A DNA stretch of 64,000 nucleotides from Enterococcus sp. DIV0660C (GCF_017316125.1 NZ_JAFLWA010000038.1:41550-105549), one strand, 5' to 3'. Positions 37,349 through 46,497 are shown, numbered from the stretch's first letter. Notes: generated from the letters alone by a model not told the origin. A program made the numbers and translations.

Positions 37349-38419
37349 TTATTGAAGTGAGAATGTCATCTGAACTGGATTATGGTCTGAGTAAGCAAAC
37401 TGCGTATCAATTACTTGGATATTTTTGACTGAAAGATTGTCAGAAACCAAAAATCCATCAATTAACGTGACGAAAGTTTTGTTTGGCTGATAAGCTTCGT
37501 TTAAATTGCGTACAGAAGGAACTGCTTTTTCAGCTAAATTTTTGCGAACGATGTGCATGCCCTTCGGTAAAAGTTCTTCAGGGAATGCGTGTGTCCAACT
37601 TAGTTCTTCTTTTGCTTTGCCAAAAATTTTTTCGCTGTCAGGTAGTAGCGTATGATTATAGTCGCCTCCTACAATAACATAATTTTTTTCTGCTTGATCT
37701 TTTTTCAATTGTGCAGCTAGTTTTTTGATTTGTGCTTTTTGGATAGCAGGATCTTTTGTATAAGCCGAAAGATGTAAGTTATAAAGGGAAAGAAATCTGC
37801 CGTTTGCAACAGGAACCTTACTTACTGTAAATGCACGGTCTAAGTCAAAAAATTTATTGAATCCAGTCTCGATGGGTAAAGAATACCGTGTACTTTCAGC
37901 AATCATTCCTTTACTAAAAGTAACCAGACCGGATTGTGATTTACCAATCGGTTGCGTGATTGGATAAAAAAGATAAGCTGAGTTATAATTTTGACCATAA
38001 ACAGATGAATAGTCGCTAAAATTTTGTGAAAGTGCGGTAACTTCATCCACGTTATAAGAACGAGTTGCCTTTTTGTCAACTTCTTGAAGGAAGGCAAAGT
38101 CTGGTTGTTGTTCTTGAATAACATCCTGAATTTTCTGTAAGTTATGTTGAACATTTTGTTTAGTAAATGCGCGTGACTCAGTGCCTCCATCCATGAAAAA
38201 ACTATAATTAGGCGGATAGGCGGCATAACCAATATTATAGGTCATGATTCGATAATCTTGAGTTGTCTGGATATCTTTAGCTGCCCTACTTGACTGGATA
38301 GGGAGTACCTGATCATCGGCTTCTCGGTGATAACTTAGATACACATAGCCAACATAGACTGTTATAATAAGTGAAAGAATTGCGAGTATTGATAAAAGTA
38401 TTTTTAGTGATTTTTTCAT
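37349..38419 (-). CDS. Membrane-anchored endonuclease/exonuclease/phosphatase family protein
   Basis: A 356-residue protein. One N-terminal hydrophobic segment (7-29) anchors an extracellular EEP domain. The motifs are IMTYNIGY near 57, FLQEVDKK near 111, LYNLHLSAY, VGGDYNH near 250 and the final SDHNPV. These are the metal and catalytic residues of the DNase I-like fold. The substrate may be a phosphodiester in nucleic acid, lipid or sphingomyelin-like head groups. AAGGAGG precedes ATG 38419. Confidence 0.85.
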   Translation of the reverse strand: MKKSLKILLSILAILSLIITVYVGYVYLSYHREADDQVLPIQSSRAAKDIQTTQDYRIMTYNIGYAAYPPNYSFFMDGGTESRAFTKQNVQHNLQKIQDVIQEQQPDFAFLQEVDKKATRSYNVDEVTALSQNFSDYSSVYGQNYNSAYLFYPITQPIGKSQSGLVTFSKGMIAESTRYSLPIETGFNKFFDLDRAFTVSKVPVANGRFLSLYNLHLSAYTKDPAIQKAQIKKLAAQLKKDQAEKNYVIVGGDYNHTLLPDSEKIFGKAKEELSWTHAFPEELLPKGMHIVRKNLAEKAVPSVRNLNEAYQPNKTFVTLIDGFLVSDNLSVKNIQVIDTQFAYSDHNPVQMTFSLQ

Positions 38420-38564
38420 TTTTTCCTCCTTGAAACATCTTTATCTTAGCAGTAATTCAACTAAGAAGCGAGGAGTTTGTGATTATAATAAATAGATGAA
38501 ATTATCATGATTCTAAAAGTTTTACTAACAAGTTTTTGTTTTAGTTAAGAAAGGAAAAAAAATA

Positions 38565-38945
38565 ATGAACTTATCAACTATCCACCATGTAGCAATCATT
38601 GTTTCTGATTATCAAAAATCACGAGAATTTTACGTCGAAAAATTAGGCTTTGAAGTAATTCGTGAAAATTATCGTGCAGATAGAGATGATTACAAACTAG
38701 ACTTAAGATTAGGAGAGACTGAATTGGAGATCTTTGGAATTGCTTCTGCACCAGCAAGATCCAATTATCCAGAAGCATGTGGGTTACGCCATCTGGCTTT
38801 TAAAGTCGATCGGATTGAACAAGTTATAGCTGAACTTCAGGAAATGGGGATTGAAACAGAGCCGCTTAGAACAGATACCTTTACAGGGGAAAAAATGACG
38901 TTTTTCTTTGATCCAGATGGCTTGCCACTTGAATTACATGAATAG
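38565..38945 (+). CDS. VOC-family (glyoxalase I-like) protein
   Basis: A 126-residue single-domain protein with paired beta-alpha-beta-beta-beta modules. IHHVAIIVSDYQKSREFY opens module one and LRHLAFKVD module two, and FFFDPDGLPLELHE gives the last metal-ligand Glu. Metal ligands His8, Glu56-type and His75 are plausible. It is of the YaeR/GloA2 type; methylglyoxal detoxification is possible but unproven. GAAAGGAAA precedes the ATG. Confidence 0.85.
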   Translation: MNLSTIHHVAIIVSDYQKSREFYVEKLGFEVIRENYRADRDDYKLDLRLGETELEIFGIASAPARSNYPEACGLRHLAFKVDRIEQVIAELQEMGIETEPLRTDTFTGEKMTFFFDPDGLPLELHE

Positions 38946-39040
38946 ATAACAAAACTGTCACTTCTTTTTCACTTGCTTCGATTTTTCCAAAAATAGAGTC
39001 TTGGTATACTGAAAAAAAATTGGGAAAAAGGAGTAAGCAA

Positions 39041-39559
39041 ATGAAAAAAATCGTTCTTACTTTGGCTGCTTTAGTGTTCGTTGGTGTTGCGGGTGGAATG
39101 GGTTTGTTAAATGCGACTTTTCAACCAGATGATCTGAGTGAGCAAGATTATCAAATTTCTCTAGAACAAGCCATTTCAATTTTTGAAGAGGAAGCACACA
39201 GTCAGAAAGTAACAAGTATCGGCTTTTTTTTACCTGATGAAGTTAAGAGAACTGCTAGTTCAGCTTATAGTTATTTATTTGTAGACAAAGATCATGAAGT
39301 TGTTGTCAATCCAACGACAGGAAAAGCAACGATGAGAGCTGTTAGCCAACAAAAAAAACAAAATCAGAAACAATTAGATATAAAAAAACTGCGCAACGTC
39401 AAAAAACCACAAGTGGCTATGAAAGAGGCAATCGCTGTTTCTGGGAATAAACGAGCGAAAGTTCATGCTTGGGAAATTCTCGAAAAAGAAGGAAAGTTTT
39501 ACTACAATATCCATCTTTTAGCTGAGAAAAAAATCCGACAATTTTTAATATCAACATAG
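39041..39559 (+). CDS. PepSY-domain protein with N-terminal membrane segment
   Basis: A 172-residue protein. A hydrophobic N-terminal segment (4-22) precedes two PepSY-like units: ISLEQAISIFEEEA at about 46-59 and VAMKEAIAVSGNKRAKVHAWEILEKEGK later. PepSY domains are extracytoplasmic and often restrain peptidases or sense wall state. GGGAAAAAGGAG fixes ATG 39041. An extended -10 (TGgTATACT) lies about 35 bases upstream. Probably monocistronic, with a terminator at its end. Confidence 0.75.
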   Translation: MKKIVLTLAALVFVGVAGGMGLLNATFQPDDLSEQDYQISLEQAISIFEEEAHSQKVTSIGFFLPDEVKRTASSAYSYLFVDKDHEVVVNPTTGKATMRAVSQQKKQNQKQLDIKKLRNVKKPQVAMKEAIAVSGNKRAKVHAWEILEKEGKFYYNIHLLAEKKIRQFLIST

Positions 39560-39562
39560 TCC

Positions 39563-39593
39563 GAAAAGAGAAGGTTATCACTTCTCTTTTTTT
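39563..39593 (+). terminator. Terminator after the PepSY gene
   Basis: GAAAAGAGAAG and CTTCTCTTTTT arms around a seven-base loop, T-run after. Confidence 0.85.
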
Positions 39594-39642
39594 GCATATA
39601 AGAGTAATCTAAAAGTGTGAAAACCGAAAGGAAGTTGAGATT

Positions 39643-39822
39643 ATGGAAAAGATGGTGTGCCCACATTGTGGTAAAAGATTTGCGTATCATGAAGTTGGAA
39701 ATGTTGTAGAACACGTGGATAAAGAGGTGCCAATTGTCTGTCCTTATTGTCGCGAAGAAGCAGCGAAACGAGTCTCTCACGGTTACTTTGTTACCCAAAA
39801 AATTGAAAATTATTTAAAATAA
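39643..39822 (+). CDS. 59-residue zinc-ribbon protein
   Basis: A short gene with AAAGGAAG eight bases before ATG 39643. The product begins MEKMVCPHCGKRF and has a second pair in IVCPYCREEAAKR, giving a CPxC-N24-CPxC zinc ribbon of the rubredoxin-knuckle type. The tail (SHGYFVTQKIENYLK) is amphipathic. The role is unknown; such proteins may bind nucleic acid or a partner protein. It is followed 60 bases later by the GNAT gene. Confidence 0.8.
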   Translation: MEKMVCPHCGKRFAYHEVGNVVEHVDKEVPIVCPYCREEAAKRVSHGYFVTQKIENYLK

Positions 39823-39882
39823 CGAATTTTGCACTTTCTTTTTCCAAATGCTACAATGGCAAGAAAAGGAGAGAGAATAACT

Positions 39883-40446
39883 ATGATTCGTTTTGCAAAA
39901 AAAGAAGACGGACCTGAAATTGCGCCGTTGATTTTGGTCATTTTGAAAGATATGGAGTTACCTTTTGTTCAAACCTTTGGTGAGCAAAAAACAATTGAAG
40001 TTTTAATTGATGCAATAGCTGATCCTAACTATCGTTATAGCTATACTCGTGGGATCGTTGAAGAAATAGATGGCAAAGTGGCAGGTATTGCTTTTGGTTA
40101 CACAGATGAGGAAGAACCTGTGATTGATTTGCCTTTGGCTGATATTTTAGAAAAACATGGACTCCCACGTGATCAATATTTATTTATAGATAAAGAAACG
40201 CTTCCTAATGAATGGTATCTGGATACGATTTCTGTTTCTGAGAAATTTCGAGGAAAAGGAATTGGTTCTAAATTATTAGAGGCGTTGCCAATGTTAGCAG
40301 AAAAAGCGAACCGAGCAACCATCGGTTTGAGTGTAGACCAACAAAATCCACAAGCAAAAAAATTATATGAACGTCATGGTTTTAAGGTTGTTGAAGAAAT
40401 GAAAATCAGTGGACATCAATATGAACACATGCAAAAAACAATATAA
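39883..40446 (+). CDS. GNAT-family N-acetyltransferase
   Basis: A 187-residue acetyltransferase. The acetyl-CoA loop is RGKGIGSKLLE near residues 126-136, followed by VDQQNPQAKKLYERHGF. The N-terminal half is longer than in minimal GNATs and includes an acidic insertion around 70-90. Substrate unknown. AAAGGAGAGAG positions ATG 39883; upstream in-frame ATGs lack ribosome sites. It may be co-transcribed with the zinc-ribbon gene. Confidence 0.85.
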   Translation: MIRFAKKEDGPEIAPLILVILKDMELPFVQTFGEQKTIEVLIDAIADPNYRYSYTRGIVEEIDGKVAGIAFGYTDEEEPVIDLPLADILEKHGLPRDQYLFIDKETLPNEWYLDTISVSEKFRGKGIGSKLLEALPMLAEKANRATIGLSVDQQNPQAKKLYERHGFKVVEEMKISGHQYEHMQKTI

Positions 40447-40481
40447 AAGTAGTTTGTAGATTGATTAGGTTTGAATAATAG

Positions 40482-40522
40482 AAAAAACTCCTGAGACACT
40501 CAGTATGTCTCAGGAGTTTTTT
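40482..40522. terminator. Bidirectional terminator
   Basis: AAAAAACTCCTGAGACA and TGTCTCAGGAGTTTTTT arms around a seven-base loop between converging genes. Confidence 0.92.
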
Positions 40523-40533
40523 ATTGAATGGAT

Positions 40534-41211
40534 CTATTTGTAAATCGCACTAGTGTCTGTTGTGAAGAGTGTTTCGTTATCTGTTCCGATTATTGGATCA
40601 GTGATAACGTCCCACATAGCAGAATCGTATTTTAATTGTGCTTGGAACTCATATCCCATAGGTGCATCTGGGATTGGAAGCGTTGGGTATTGTGCTAAAA
40701 ATCCACCGTAATCAATAGTGATATCGGCTGTTACATCTCCTTGACCAATCCAGAGTGAAGTTGGGACTGTAATCAAAATACGGTCTGAATAAGATTGAAC
40801 GTTTTCTGGAGAAATTGGCTCAGTGTTATGTCCTAGAATTGTTTTTGCCGATACATTGCCTGTAATGTGTTTTGCAAAATCAGGTACAGAAGCCACGAAC
40901 TTAAATTGTTCAGGTAGTTTAATCATTAGTACACCAATATCGCCATCAACAAAACCGTAGTTTTGAGCACTGTAGTGTAAATCCATTTTTCCTGTGAAAT
41001 CTAGTCCTTCAATATAAGGAACCATTTGACCTTCTAAGTTTCCATTTGCAGCAACAATCAAAGTGTAAGGATCAATTCCAACGTCACCTTCTTTAACTGT
41101 TGATGTTTGAATAACGTTATTTTCTTGAACATCTGCGTGCACAAGTGGTGTTCCAAGTGTGCCAACTGCTAAAAGTAACCCTAATGAACTTGCTAAAACT
41201 GTTTTTTTCAT
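40534..41211 (-). CDS. Secreted protein of unknown family, paralog of the 55.7 kb gene
   Basis: A 225-residue protein with a signal peptide (1-26, ending LVHADV). Mature part: GQMVPYIEGLDFTG, LPEQF, ITGNVS, ILGH, YSDRILI, YGGFLAQYP, GYEFQAQLKYDSAMWD and the final TDTSAIYK. The gene at 55659-56336 encodes a protein with the same blocks in the same order and identical length. No anchor, no transmembrane tail, no cysteine pair. It flanks the WxL locus and may be a secreted component of that surface system. No known family was recognised. Confidence 0.75.
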   Translation of the reverse strand: MKKTVLASSLGLLLAVGTLGTPLVHADVQENNVIQTSTVKEGDVGIDPYTLIVAANGNLEGQMVPYIEGLDFTGKMDLHYSAQNYGFVDGDIGVLMIKLPEQFKFVASVPDFAKHITGNVSAKTILGHNTEPISPENVQSYSDRILITVPTSLWIGQGDVTADITIDYGGFLAQYPTLPIPDAPMGYEFQAQLKYDSAMWDVITDPIIGTDNETLFTTDTSAIYK

Positions 41212-41260
41212 TTCTCTACCTCACTTATTTTTTTGTTATATAAATTTTATTACATAACTG

Positions 41261-41289
41261 ATGATACAGATGGTATGCGTTTTCGTCAA
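41261..41289 (-). promoter_or_regulatory. Promoter of the secreted-protein gene
   Basis: On the minus strand TTGACG (plus 41284-41289), 17-base spacer and TATCAT (plus 41261-41266), about 50 bases before the start codon. Confidence 0.6.
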
Positions 41290-41507
41290 ACAGCGATATA
41301 TAACCATAACATCTGTGCTTTTACTAAATAAAAAGATTGTTGTGAAAAGAATAACATGTGCATTTTATGTTTTTTAAAATAACGTTTTTATTTTATGTTA
41401 TGCTTTTTTTAGTTTATTTAATTTTGAAAATCAATCTTAAAAAATGAGGAATGTCAAGTGACGCAAGGAATCTAGCATTAAAATTGAAAAATAATAATAA
41501 AATAACT

Positions 41508-41536
41508 TTGACATTCATTTTTTTAAAAAATATTAT
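41508..41536 (+). promoter_or_regulatory. Promoter of the WxL/adhesin locus
   Basis: TTGACA at 41508-41513, 17-base spacer, TATTAT at 41531-41536, about 30 bases upstream of the adhesin start. The rest of the 355-base gap from 41212 is AT-rich, with direct repeats ATTTTATGTT at 41362-41371 and 41390-41399, 28 bases apart, which could be regulator sites. Confidence 0.7.
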
Positions 41537-41566
41537 TAAAGCATACTTAGTAAAGGGGATGAAAAA

Positions 41567-43558
41567 ATGAAGAAACATTTGTATTGCAGAAGGATTTTGA
41601 AGGGTATTGTATCCGCAACAATGATTTTGACTTTAACGGGTCAAATCATCGGTAGTCAAACAATTATTACACACGCAGAAGAAGTTGTAGGTATTCAAAG
41701 TAGTTCGGGATTAACACAATATGTGGAAAATTTTACTCAGCTGAAAAATTATTTAGAGGGAAACAACAATATCACAAATGTGATTGTTAAAAATGATATT
41801 GTGATGACTTCTGGGATCTCAATCAGTAAGAATAAAGCATCGGTAACAATTGATTTTCAAGGACATAAGTTGACAGAAAAAAATTCCTCAAGTCTTTATG
41901 ATACAATTCACGTTTCTTCTAATACAGGAACAAAAGAAGTTAATTTGAAAAATGCAGTAATTGAAGGAAAAAATTACTATGGAACGATTGGGATTGCTGA
42001 AATTGCTAAAAATGTGACAACAAATTTTGAGAATATTAGCTATACTGGACCACAGTTCCTTAGAAATTCTGGTGGAACTGCGACTTTTTTTGGAAATAAT
42101 ACGTTTGAAATCGCAAATGTTGATTCTGTTTCTCCAGTCAAACAATTTGCGGAAGTTGCAAATATGTCGATTGCAGGTAATTTTGATGTGAAGCATGTTG
42201 GAAATACAGATACAACCTTTAATTTTACTTCAGCTCATCCTTCCTTGACCATCAATGAAGATGCACAGGTGAATATTTTGAATGAAGGTGCCCAAGCATT
42301 CCAAAATAGTGCTGGCAACTTGGATTTAAGTATCAAATCTGGTGCACAGGTAAAATTTATTTCTGCTGCAGAACTTAGTAAAGATAATGGTTTTAGTACA
42401 GTAACAATTGATCGTAATGCGTTGCTATCAGTCAATCGTGAAAAAACAATCCACCCAGGATCACCAACACTCATTGTTAATAAAGAATTAGTAGCTAATC
42501 CTGAATCAAGTATTGTGATTGACCATAATGAGAATGTCCATGCAGATGTTATCAAAACTGGACCTGACGTGACTATGACTTTTAATGGAATGAAAAAGCT
42601 TGAATTAAAAGGGATTTTGGGGGATCTTGCGACGAACTTTGGCGAAAGAGGGATTCTTAATCTTACAACTGATCATATTGCTGGTTGGGAGACATCTATA
42701 ACTGAAAAACCGGATTTCGCAGTTAATGAACACTTGGAAGCTAGCTTTAACATGAAAGGCGGTAGTATTGGAAGTGTGATCCAGTCGAATATCGCGGATA
42801 TATTAAGTAAGCTAACGTACAAAAATCCTTATAAATTAGTAATTGGTGATGACATCGCAGAAGAAGTTCCTAAACCTTCCTTTAATGAAGTTTATGACAG
42901 AGATAACAAAATAACTGGGATAGGTGTTCCCGGAGATACGATCATCGCAACCATCAACGGTGTTGAGATTGGTCGAACTGTGGTAGGCTCGGATGGAAAA
43001 TGGTCAATTGATATTACACCACAAGAGGCTGGAACGGTTATTACAGTGGTACAAGAAAAAGATGGGCAACAAAGTGAGCCTGTTGATCAAGTAGTGAAGC
43101 ATTTAGATGTCGAAACAATTAATCACTTCAAATTAGGTTATTGGCAATCTTATGGTCTGATCTTGGAAGGATCCATTGATAATGCTGATTACGACTTGAC
43201 GAATTCAGATAATGTTCATAAAGTGATGTCTTTATATGATGCTGAGAATAATGCGGTATTTTCAGTGAACTGTGTTAATACAGATTGGTATAATACAGGA
43301 GTGTACAATGGTTATCAAGCAATCATTACGAAAGATGACTTAGCTCAACTTCCATCAGGCACATATAAATTGGTTATCTCGATGTCAATAGGTGATCACT
43401 ATGATTCAGAAGATTTAGATGTGACGCCAGGTTCTGGACAAAATCCAGATCCGAATTATCATACGATTTTTAAAGAAATTGGTTCTACTACATTACCAAG
43501 TAATACGACAGCGACACCAATCAATCAAGGAAATGTTGGTTATATCCAAATTGGTTGA
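41567..43558 (+). CDS. Secreted adhesin with pectate-lyase-like beta-helix and Ig-like domain
   Basis: A 663-residue secreted protein. The signal peptide runs to about 37 (ITHAEE). From about 50 to 400 there is a right-handed beta-helix-like region with repeated short strands rich in Asn, Val and Thr (pectate-lyase-like adhesive domain). A bacterial Ig-like domain with VPGDTIIATINGVEIG and DGKWSIDI lies at about 445-510. A separate C-terminal domain follows, containing SGTYKLVISMS. No LPXTG or WxL motif is present, so attachment must be indirect. AAAGGGG precedes ATG 41567. First gene of the surface locus. Confidence 0.78.
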   Translation: MKKHLYCRRILKGIVSATMILTLTGQIIGSQTIITHAEEVVGIQSSSGLTQYVENFTQLKNYLEGNNNITNVIVKNDIVMTSGISISKNKASVTIDFQGHKLTEKNSSSLYDTIHVSSNTGTKEVNLKNAVIEGKNYYGTIGIAEIAKNVTTNFENISYTGPQFLRNSGGTATFFGNNTFEIANVDSVSPVKQFAEVANMSIAGNFDVKHVGNTDTTFNFTSAHPSLTINEDAQVNILNEGAQAFQNSAGNLDLSIKSGAQVKFISAAELSKDNGFSTVTIDRNALLSVNREKTIHPGSPTLIVNKELVANPESSIVIDHNENVHADVIKTGPDVTMTFNGMKKLELKGILGDLATNFGERGILNLTTDHIAGWETSITEKPDFAVNEHLEASFNMKGGSIGSVIQSNIADILSKLTYKNPYKLVIGDDIAEEVPKPSFNEVYDRDNKITGIGVPGDTIIATINGVEIGRTVVGSDGKWSIDITPQEAGTVITVVQEKDGQQSEPVDQVVKHLDVETINHFKLGYWQSYGLILEGSIDNADYDLTNSDNVHKVMSLYDAENNAVFSVNCVNTDWYNTGVYNGYQAIITKDDLAQLPSGTYKLVISMSIGDHYDSEDLDVTPGSGQNPDPNYHTIFKEIGSTTLPSNTTATPINQGNVGYIQIG

Positions 43559-43563
43559 GACGC

Positions 43564-43722
43564 ATGCGTACGAAAACTAAAATGATCCACTTAAAAGATG
43601 TATTTGGAAATCTTCTACGGTTTCTGGATATGTCTTTTTGTTATTTTAATTTTGGGATAATCATATTATTTTCCAAAATTTTAATTGCGATTAAGAATTT
43701 AAAAAGGAAATCTGTTTTTTGA
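43564..43722 (+). CDS. Possible 52-residue basic/hydrophobic ORF
   Basis: Five bases after the adhesin stop an ATG opens a 52-codon frame: a basic start (MRTKTKMIHLKD), one hydrophobic stretch (FGIIILFSKILIAI) and a basic end (KNLKRKSVF). There is no recognisable ribosome site, so translation would need coupling to the adhesin gene. It may be a remnant or a chance frame. Confidence 0.25.
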   Translation: MRTKTKMIHLKDVFGNLLRFLDMSFCYFNFGIIILFSKILIAIKNLKRKSVF

Positions 43723-43846
43723 TGGTGTTAAGATGTTCGACAGGATCAAAGAGGTAGAGAATTTTACGAGGGGGGAAAAATCATCATAGAGATTTTAGCA
43801 TAAAGATATCTCTTATCCATATCTGAAAAGTTTGAGGAGTGTAACT

Positions 43847-45151
43847 ATGTTTGTTTTACCAGATATTGTTTTTAATGCACTGAGTTTTATTTGTGTCTGC
43901 CTGATTATCTTAGTGTTTGGAAATTTGATTTTTTTTACAACATTATCTATTTTCGGCATAAAAAAACCAAAAAGAGATTACTCAATTGTCTCTCCAACGA
44001 AAAAATTTTTGTTTTTAGTCCCAGCGCACAACGAAGAAGATGTAATTGGAGATACGGTTCAAGCCCTATTGAATCAGCAATATGATTATGAACTTTTTGA
44101 TATTGTCGTAATTGCTGATAATTGTACGGATAATACAGCGAAAGTTGTGAGTGAATTAGAAAATGCGTTAGTTTTTGAGAATCATTCAAAACCGGATGAA
44201 CCAAGAGGAAAACCACATGCAATCGCGCGATATATCGAGACAAATCACTGGAAAAAGTATGATTATATTGCCTTTATTGATGCAGATAATATTGTTGATG
44301 AAAATTACTTAACCGAGATGAATTCACAAATTATTGCCCATCCAGAGTTTGTTGTTATCCAAGGATATTTAGGAATGAAAAATGTTGCAACTTCGATTAC
44401 TGCTTCAGGCTATGCTGCTGTGTATTTTATTACAAATAGAGCTGTTCAATACGCTAATTATTTGCTCGGTTGGAATGCAGCAATTGGTGGAACTGGATTT
44501 ATCTTGGATACGATCTACTTAGAACAACGTGGTTGGAACCCCAGAAGTTATACGGAAGATTTTGAGCTACAAGTAGAGCTTTCTATCGAAGGGAAAAAAA
44601 GTGGTTGGAATCATTTTGCAGTGGTTCATGATGAAAAGCCAAATTCATTTAAAGCTAGTCATAATCAACGGACAAGATGGGCACAAGGACATTGGTATGT
44701 TGCATTTTCGACAACATTCAAGCAAATTAACTCCTTATTTAAAGTAAAGTCAATCAATGAATTTATGAGCAAATTTGAAACGTTGTTTTATTCTTATTCA
44801 ATGGTCAGACCAGTTGCATTTTTGATTATTTTATTTTTTAGTCTTCTTGATTTTAGGTTATTAGGTTATTTGCCACAATTATTCTCACTATTGATTTTTT
44901 GGGTAGGGATGGAAGCATTCAACTTTCTTTTGATTCCCACCTTGTATTTTCTTGAAGAAGCGGAACCGTATTTTAAAGCAAAGAAAACTTTGATGAGTAA
45001 AGTCAGCTTTTTCTTAAGACTTGTTTATAGTTTTATATACAACTCTTTGACATATATGATTGCGCAAATTGTTGGATTCTTTACATGGTTCAGACCCCAA
45101 AATAAATGGAATAAAACAGTTCATTCAGCCAAATTTGAAAAGGTGGAGTAA
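43847..45151 (+). CDS. Membrane glycosyltransferase, GT2 family (processive type)
   Basis: A 434-residue protein with an N-terminal membrane segment (about 8-36), a cytoplasmic GT-A domain, and three to four C-terminal membrane segments. HNEED at 61-65, DADN at 145-148, TED at 236-238 and QRTRW at 274-278 match the D, DxD, ED and Q-x-x-R-W motifs of polymerising GT2 enzymes such as poly-GlcNAc, hyaluronan and cellulose synthases. GAGGAG selects ATG 43847. With UDP-GlcNAc 2-epimerase two genes downstream it probably makes an amino-sugar glycan; the exact sugar is inference. Confidence 0.87.
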   Translation: MFVLPDIVFNALSFICVCLIILVFGNLIFFTTLSIFGIKKPKRDYSIVSPTKKFLFLVPAHNEEDVIGDTVQALLNQQYDYELFDIVVIADNCTDNTAKVVSELENALVFENHSKPDEPRGKPHAIARYIETNHWKKYDYIAFIDADNIVDENYLTEMNSQIIAHPEFVVIQGYLGMKNVATSITASGYAAVYFITNRAVQYANYLLGWNAAIGGTGFILDTIYLEQRGWNPRSYTEDFELQVELSIEGKKSGWNHFAVVHDEKPNSFKASHNQRTRWAQGHWYVAFSTTFKQINSLFKVKSINEFMSKFETLFYSYSMVRPVAFLIILFFSLLDFRLLGYLPQLFSLLIFWVGMEAFNFLLIPTLYFLEEAEPYFKAKKTLMSKVSFFLRLVYSFIYNSLTYMIAQIVGFFTWFRPQNKWNKTVHSAKFEKVE

Positions 45152-45154
45152 TCA

Positions 45155-45250
45155 ATGGTACGGAAAAATAAACGAAAAATTTATAGCAGAAATCTTTTAT
45201 ATTTACTGATTGTTTTTGGCATATTAGCTCTTTTTTTACTATCAGTATAA
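45155..45250 (+). CDS. 31-residue membrane protein between GT2 and epimerase
   Basis: GGTGGAG is seven bases before ATG 45155, four bases after the GT2 stop. The product has a basic head (MVRKNKRKIYSRN) and a hydrophobic helix (LLYLLIVFGILALFLLSV) and ends at TAA 45248-45250. The spacing to both neighbours indicates an operon gene. By analogy with small partners of polysaccharide synthases (IcaD, PgaD, though those are larger) it could assist the GT2 enzyme; this is inference. Confidence 0.65.
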   Translation: MVRKNKRKIYSRNLLYLLIVFGILALFLLSV

Positions 45251-45262
45251 AGGAAATGGAGA

Positions 45263-46369
45263 ATGAAATACATGAAAAAAATCCTGATAATTTTCGGGAC
45301 CCGTCCTGAAGCAATCAAGATGATTCCGTTAATTTTAGAAATGGAATCAAGTAAAATGTTCAAACCAATCGTTGTTGTAACTGGTCAGCATCGAGATATG
45401 TTGGATCAAGTCTTAGAGTTATTCGAGATTACGCCAGCATATGATTTGAACATTATGAAAGAAAACCAAACATTAGCAGATACTACCCAAATGATCTTAG
45501 AAAATTTAGGGGATGTTTTAGAAATAGAGAAACCAGATATGGTATTTGTACATGGTGATACGACGACTACTTTTGCTTCAGCGTTAGCAGCGTTTTATAA
45601 ACAAATACCGATTGGTCATGTTGAGGCAGGTTTACGAACGTGGGATAAACACAGTCCGTTTCCAGAAGAGATGAACCGACAAATGACGGATGTTCTTAGC
45701 GATATTTATTTTGCACCAACTACGATCAGTAAAAAAAATTTAGTAAGAGAAGGGCATATCGAAAAGAGAATCTTTGTCACGGGAAATACAGCAATTGACA
45801 TGATGAATTATACGATTCAGGAAAAATATGAGAATTCAATTTTAGAAAAAGGAAAGCGAACAATTTTAGTCACGATGCACCGAAGAGAAAATATCGGTCA
45901 GCCTATGATCGACGTTTGTCAAGCAATCAATGAACTGATTGCTGAATTTCCAGATGTTAATGTCATTTTTCCCATTCACAAAAACCCTAAGGTACGAAAT
46001 TTAGTTGCTAGTCATTTAAGTCAATCGAAACAAGTGAAGCTGATTGAACCATTATCTGTTAATGATTTTCACAATGTGCTTAGTCGTTGTTATTTAGTTC
46101 TTACTGATTCAGGTGGAGTACAAGAAGAGGCACCCTATACAGGTGTTCCTGTTCTTGTGTTGAGAAATACAACGGAGCGCCCAGAAGGTGTAGCTGCAGG
46201 AACCTTAAAATTGATTGGAACTCAGAAAGAAATGGTATACAAAGAAGTTAAAGAACTACTTGTGGATGCTTCTGTGTATGAAAAAATGAGTGGGGCAACC
46301 AATCCATATGGAGACGGCCACGCGAGCAAATATATCCTTGAAGCATTAGCAAATTATTTTCATTTTTGA
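45263..46369 (+). CDS. wecB: UDP-N-acetylglucosamine 2-epimerase (non-hydrolysing)
   Basis: A 368-residue epimerase of the WecB/MnaA family: IFGTRPEAIKM at 10-20, VHGDTTTTFA near 94, GHVEAGLRTWD near 120, HRRENIG near 205 and the C-terminal DSGGVQEEA near 285. It interconverts UDP-GlcNAc and UDP-ManNAc. AAAGGA precedes ATG 45263 by eight bases. ManNAc is used in wall teichoic linkage units and capsules; a housekeeping copy may exist elsewhere. Its location inside a WxL operon suggests dedicated precursor supply. Confidence 0.96.
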   Translation: MKYMKKILIIFGTRPEAIKMIPLILEMESSKMFKPIVVVTGQHRDMLDQVLELFEITPAYDLNIMKENQTLADTTQMILENLGDVLEIEKPDMVFVHGDTTTTFASALAAFYKQIPIGHVEAGLRTWDKHSPFPEEMNRQMTDVLSDIYFAPTTISKKNLVREGHIEKRIFVTGNTAIDMMNYTIQEKYENSILEKGKRTILVTMHRRENIGQPMIDVCQAINELIAEFPDVNVIFPIHKNPKVRNLVASHLSQSKQVKLIEPLSVNDFHNVLSRCYLVLTDSGGVQEEAPYTGVPVLVLRNTTERPEGVAAGTLKLIGTQKEMVYKEVKELLVDASVYEKMSGATNPYGDGHASKYILEALANYFHF

Positions 46370-46497
46370 TTTTTTTTATAAATTCAAAATGGCTTTTGAA
46401 AAATAGAAAAGAAATCATAGTGAGAAGAAGGTATTCTAGATTACGAAAGGGGGCGTTATTTTCTAAGATGATAGAAAGGGGAAGGAGGGAAGCAAAC

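Noticed and set aside
41362..41399. Direct repeats ATTTTATGTT as a definite regulator site
   Set aside because: The sequence is AT-rich, so a ten-base A/T repeat can arise by chance; mentioned only as a possibility with the promoter.
43735..43846. Strong GAGGGGGG followed by short open frames before the GT2 gene
   Set aside because: The frames after it are under ten codons or start with non-standard codons; no product can be supported.
46366..46497. Upstream 44-codon extension of the large WxL protein
   Set aside because: It would bury the signal peptide; the TTG at 46498 has a near-perfect ribosome site and opens directly into the signal peptide.
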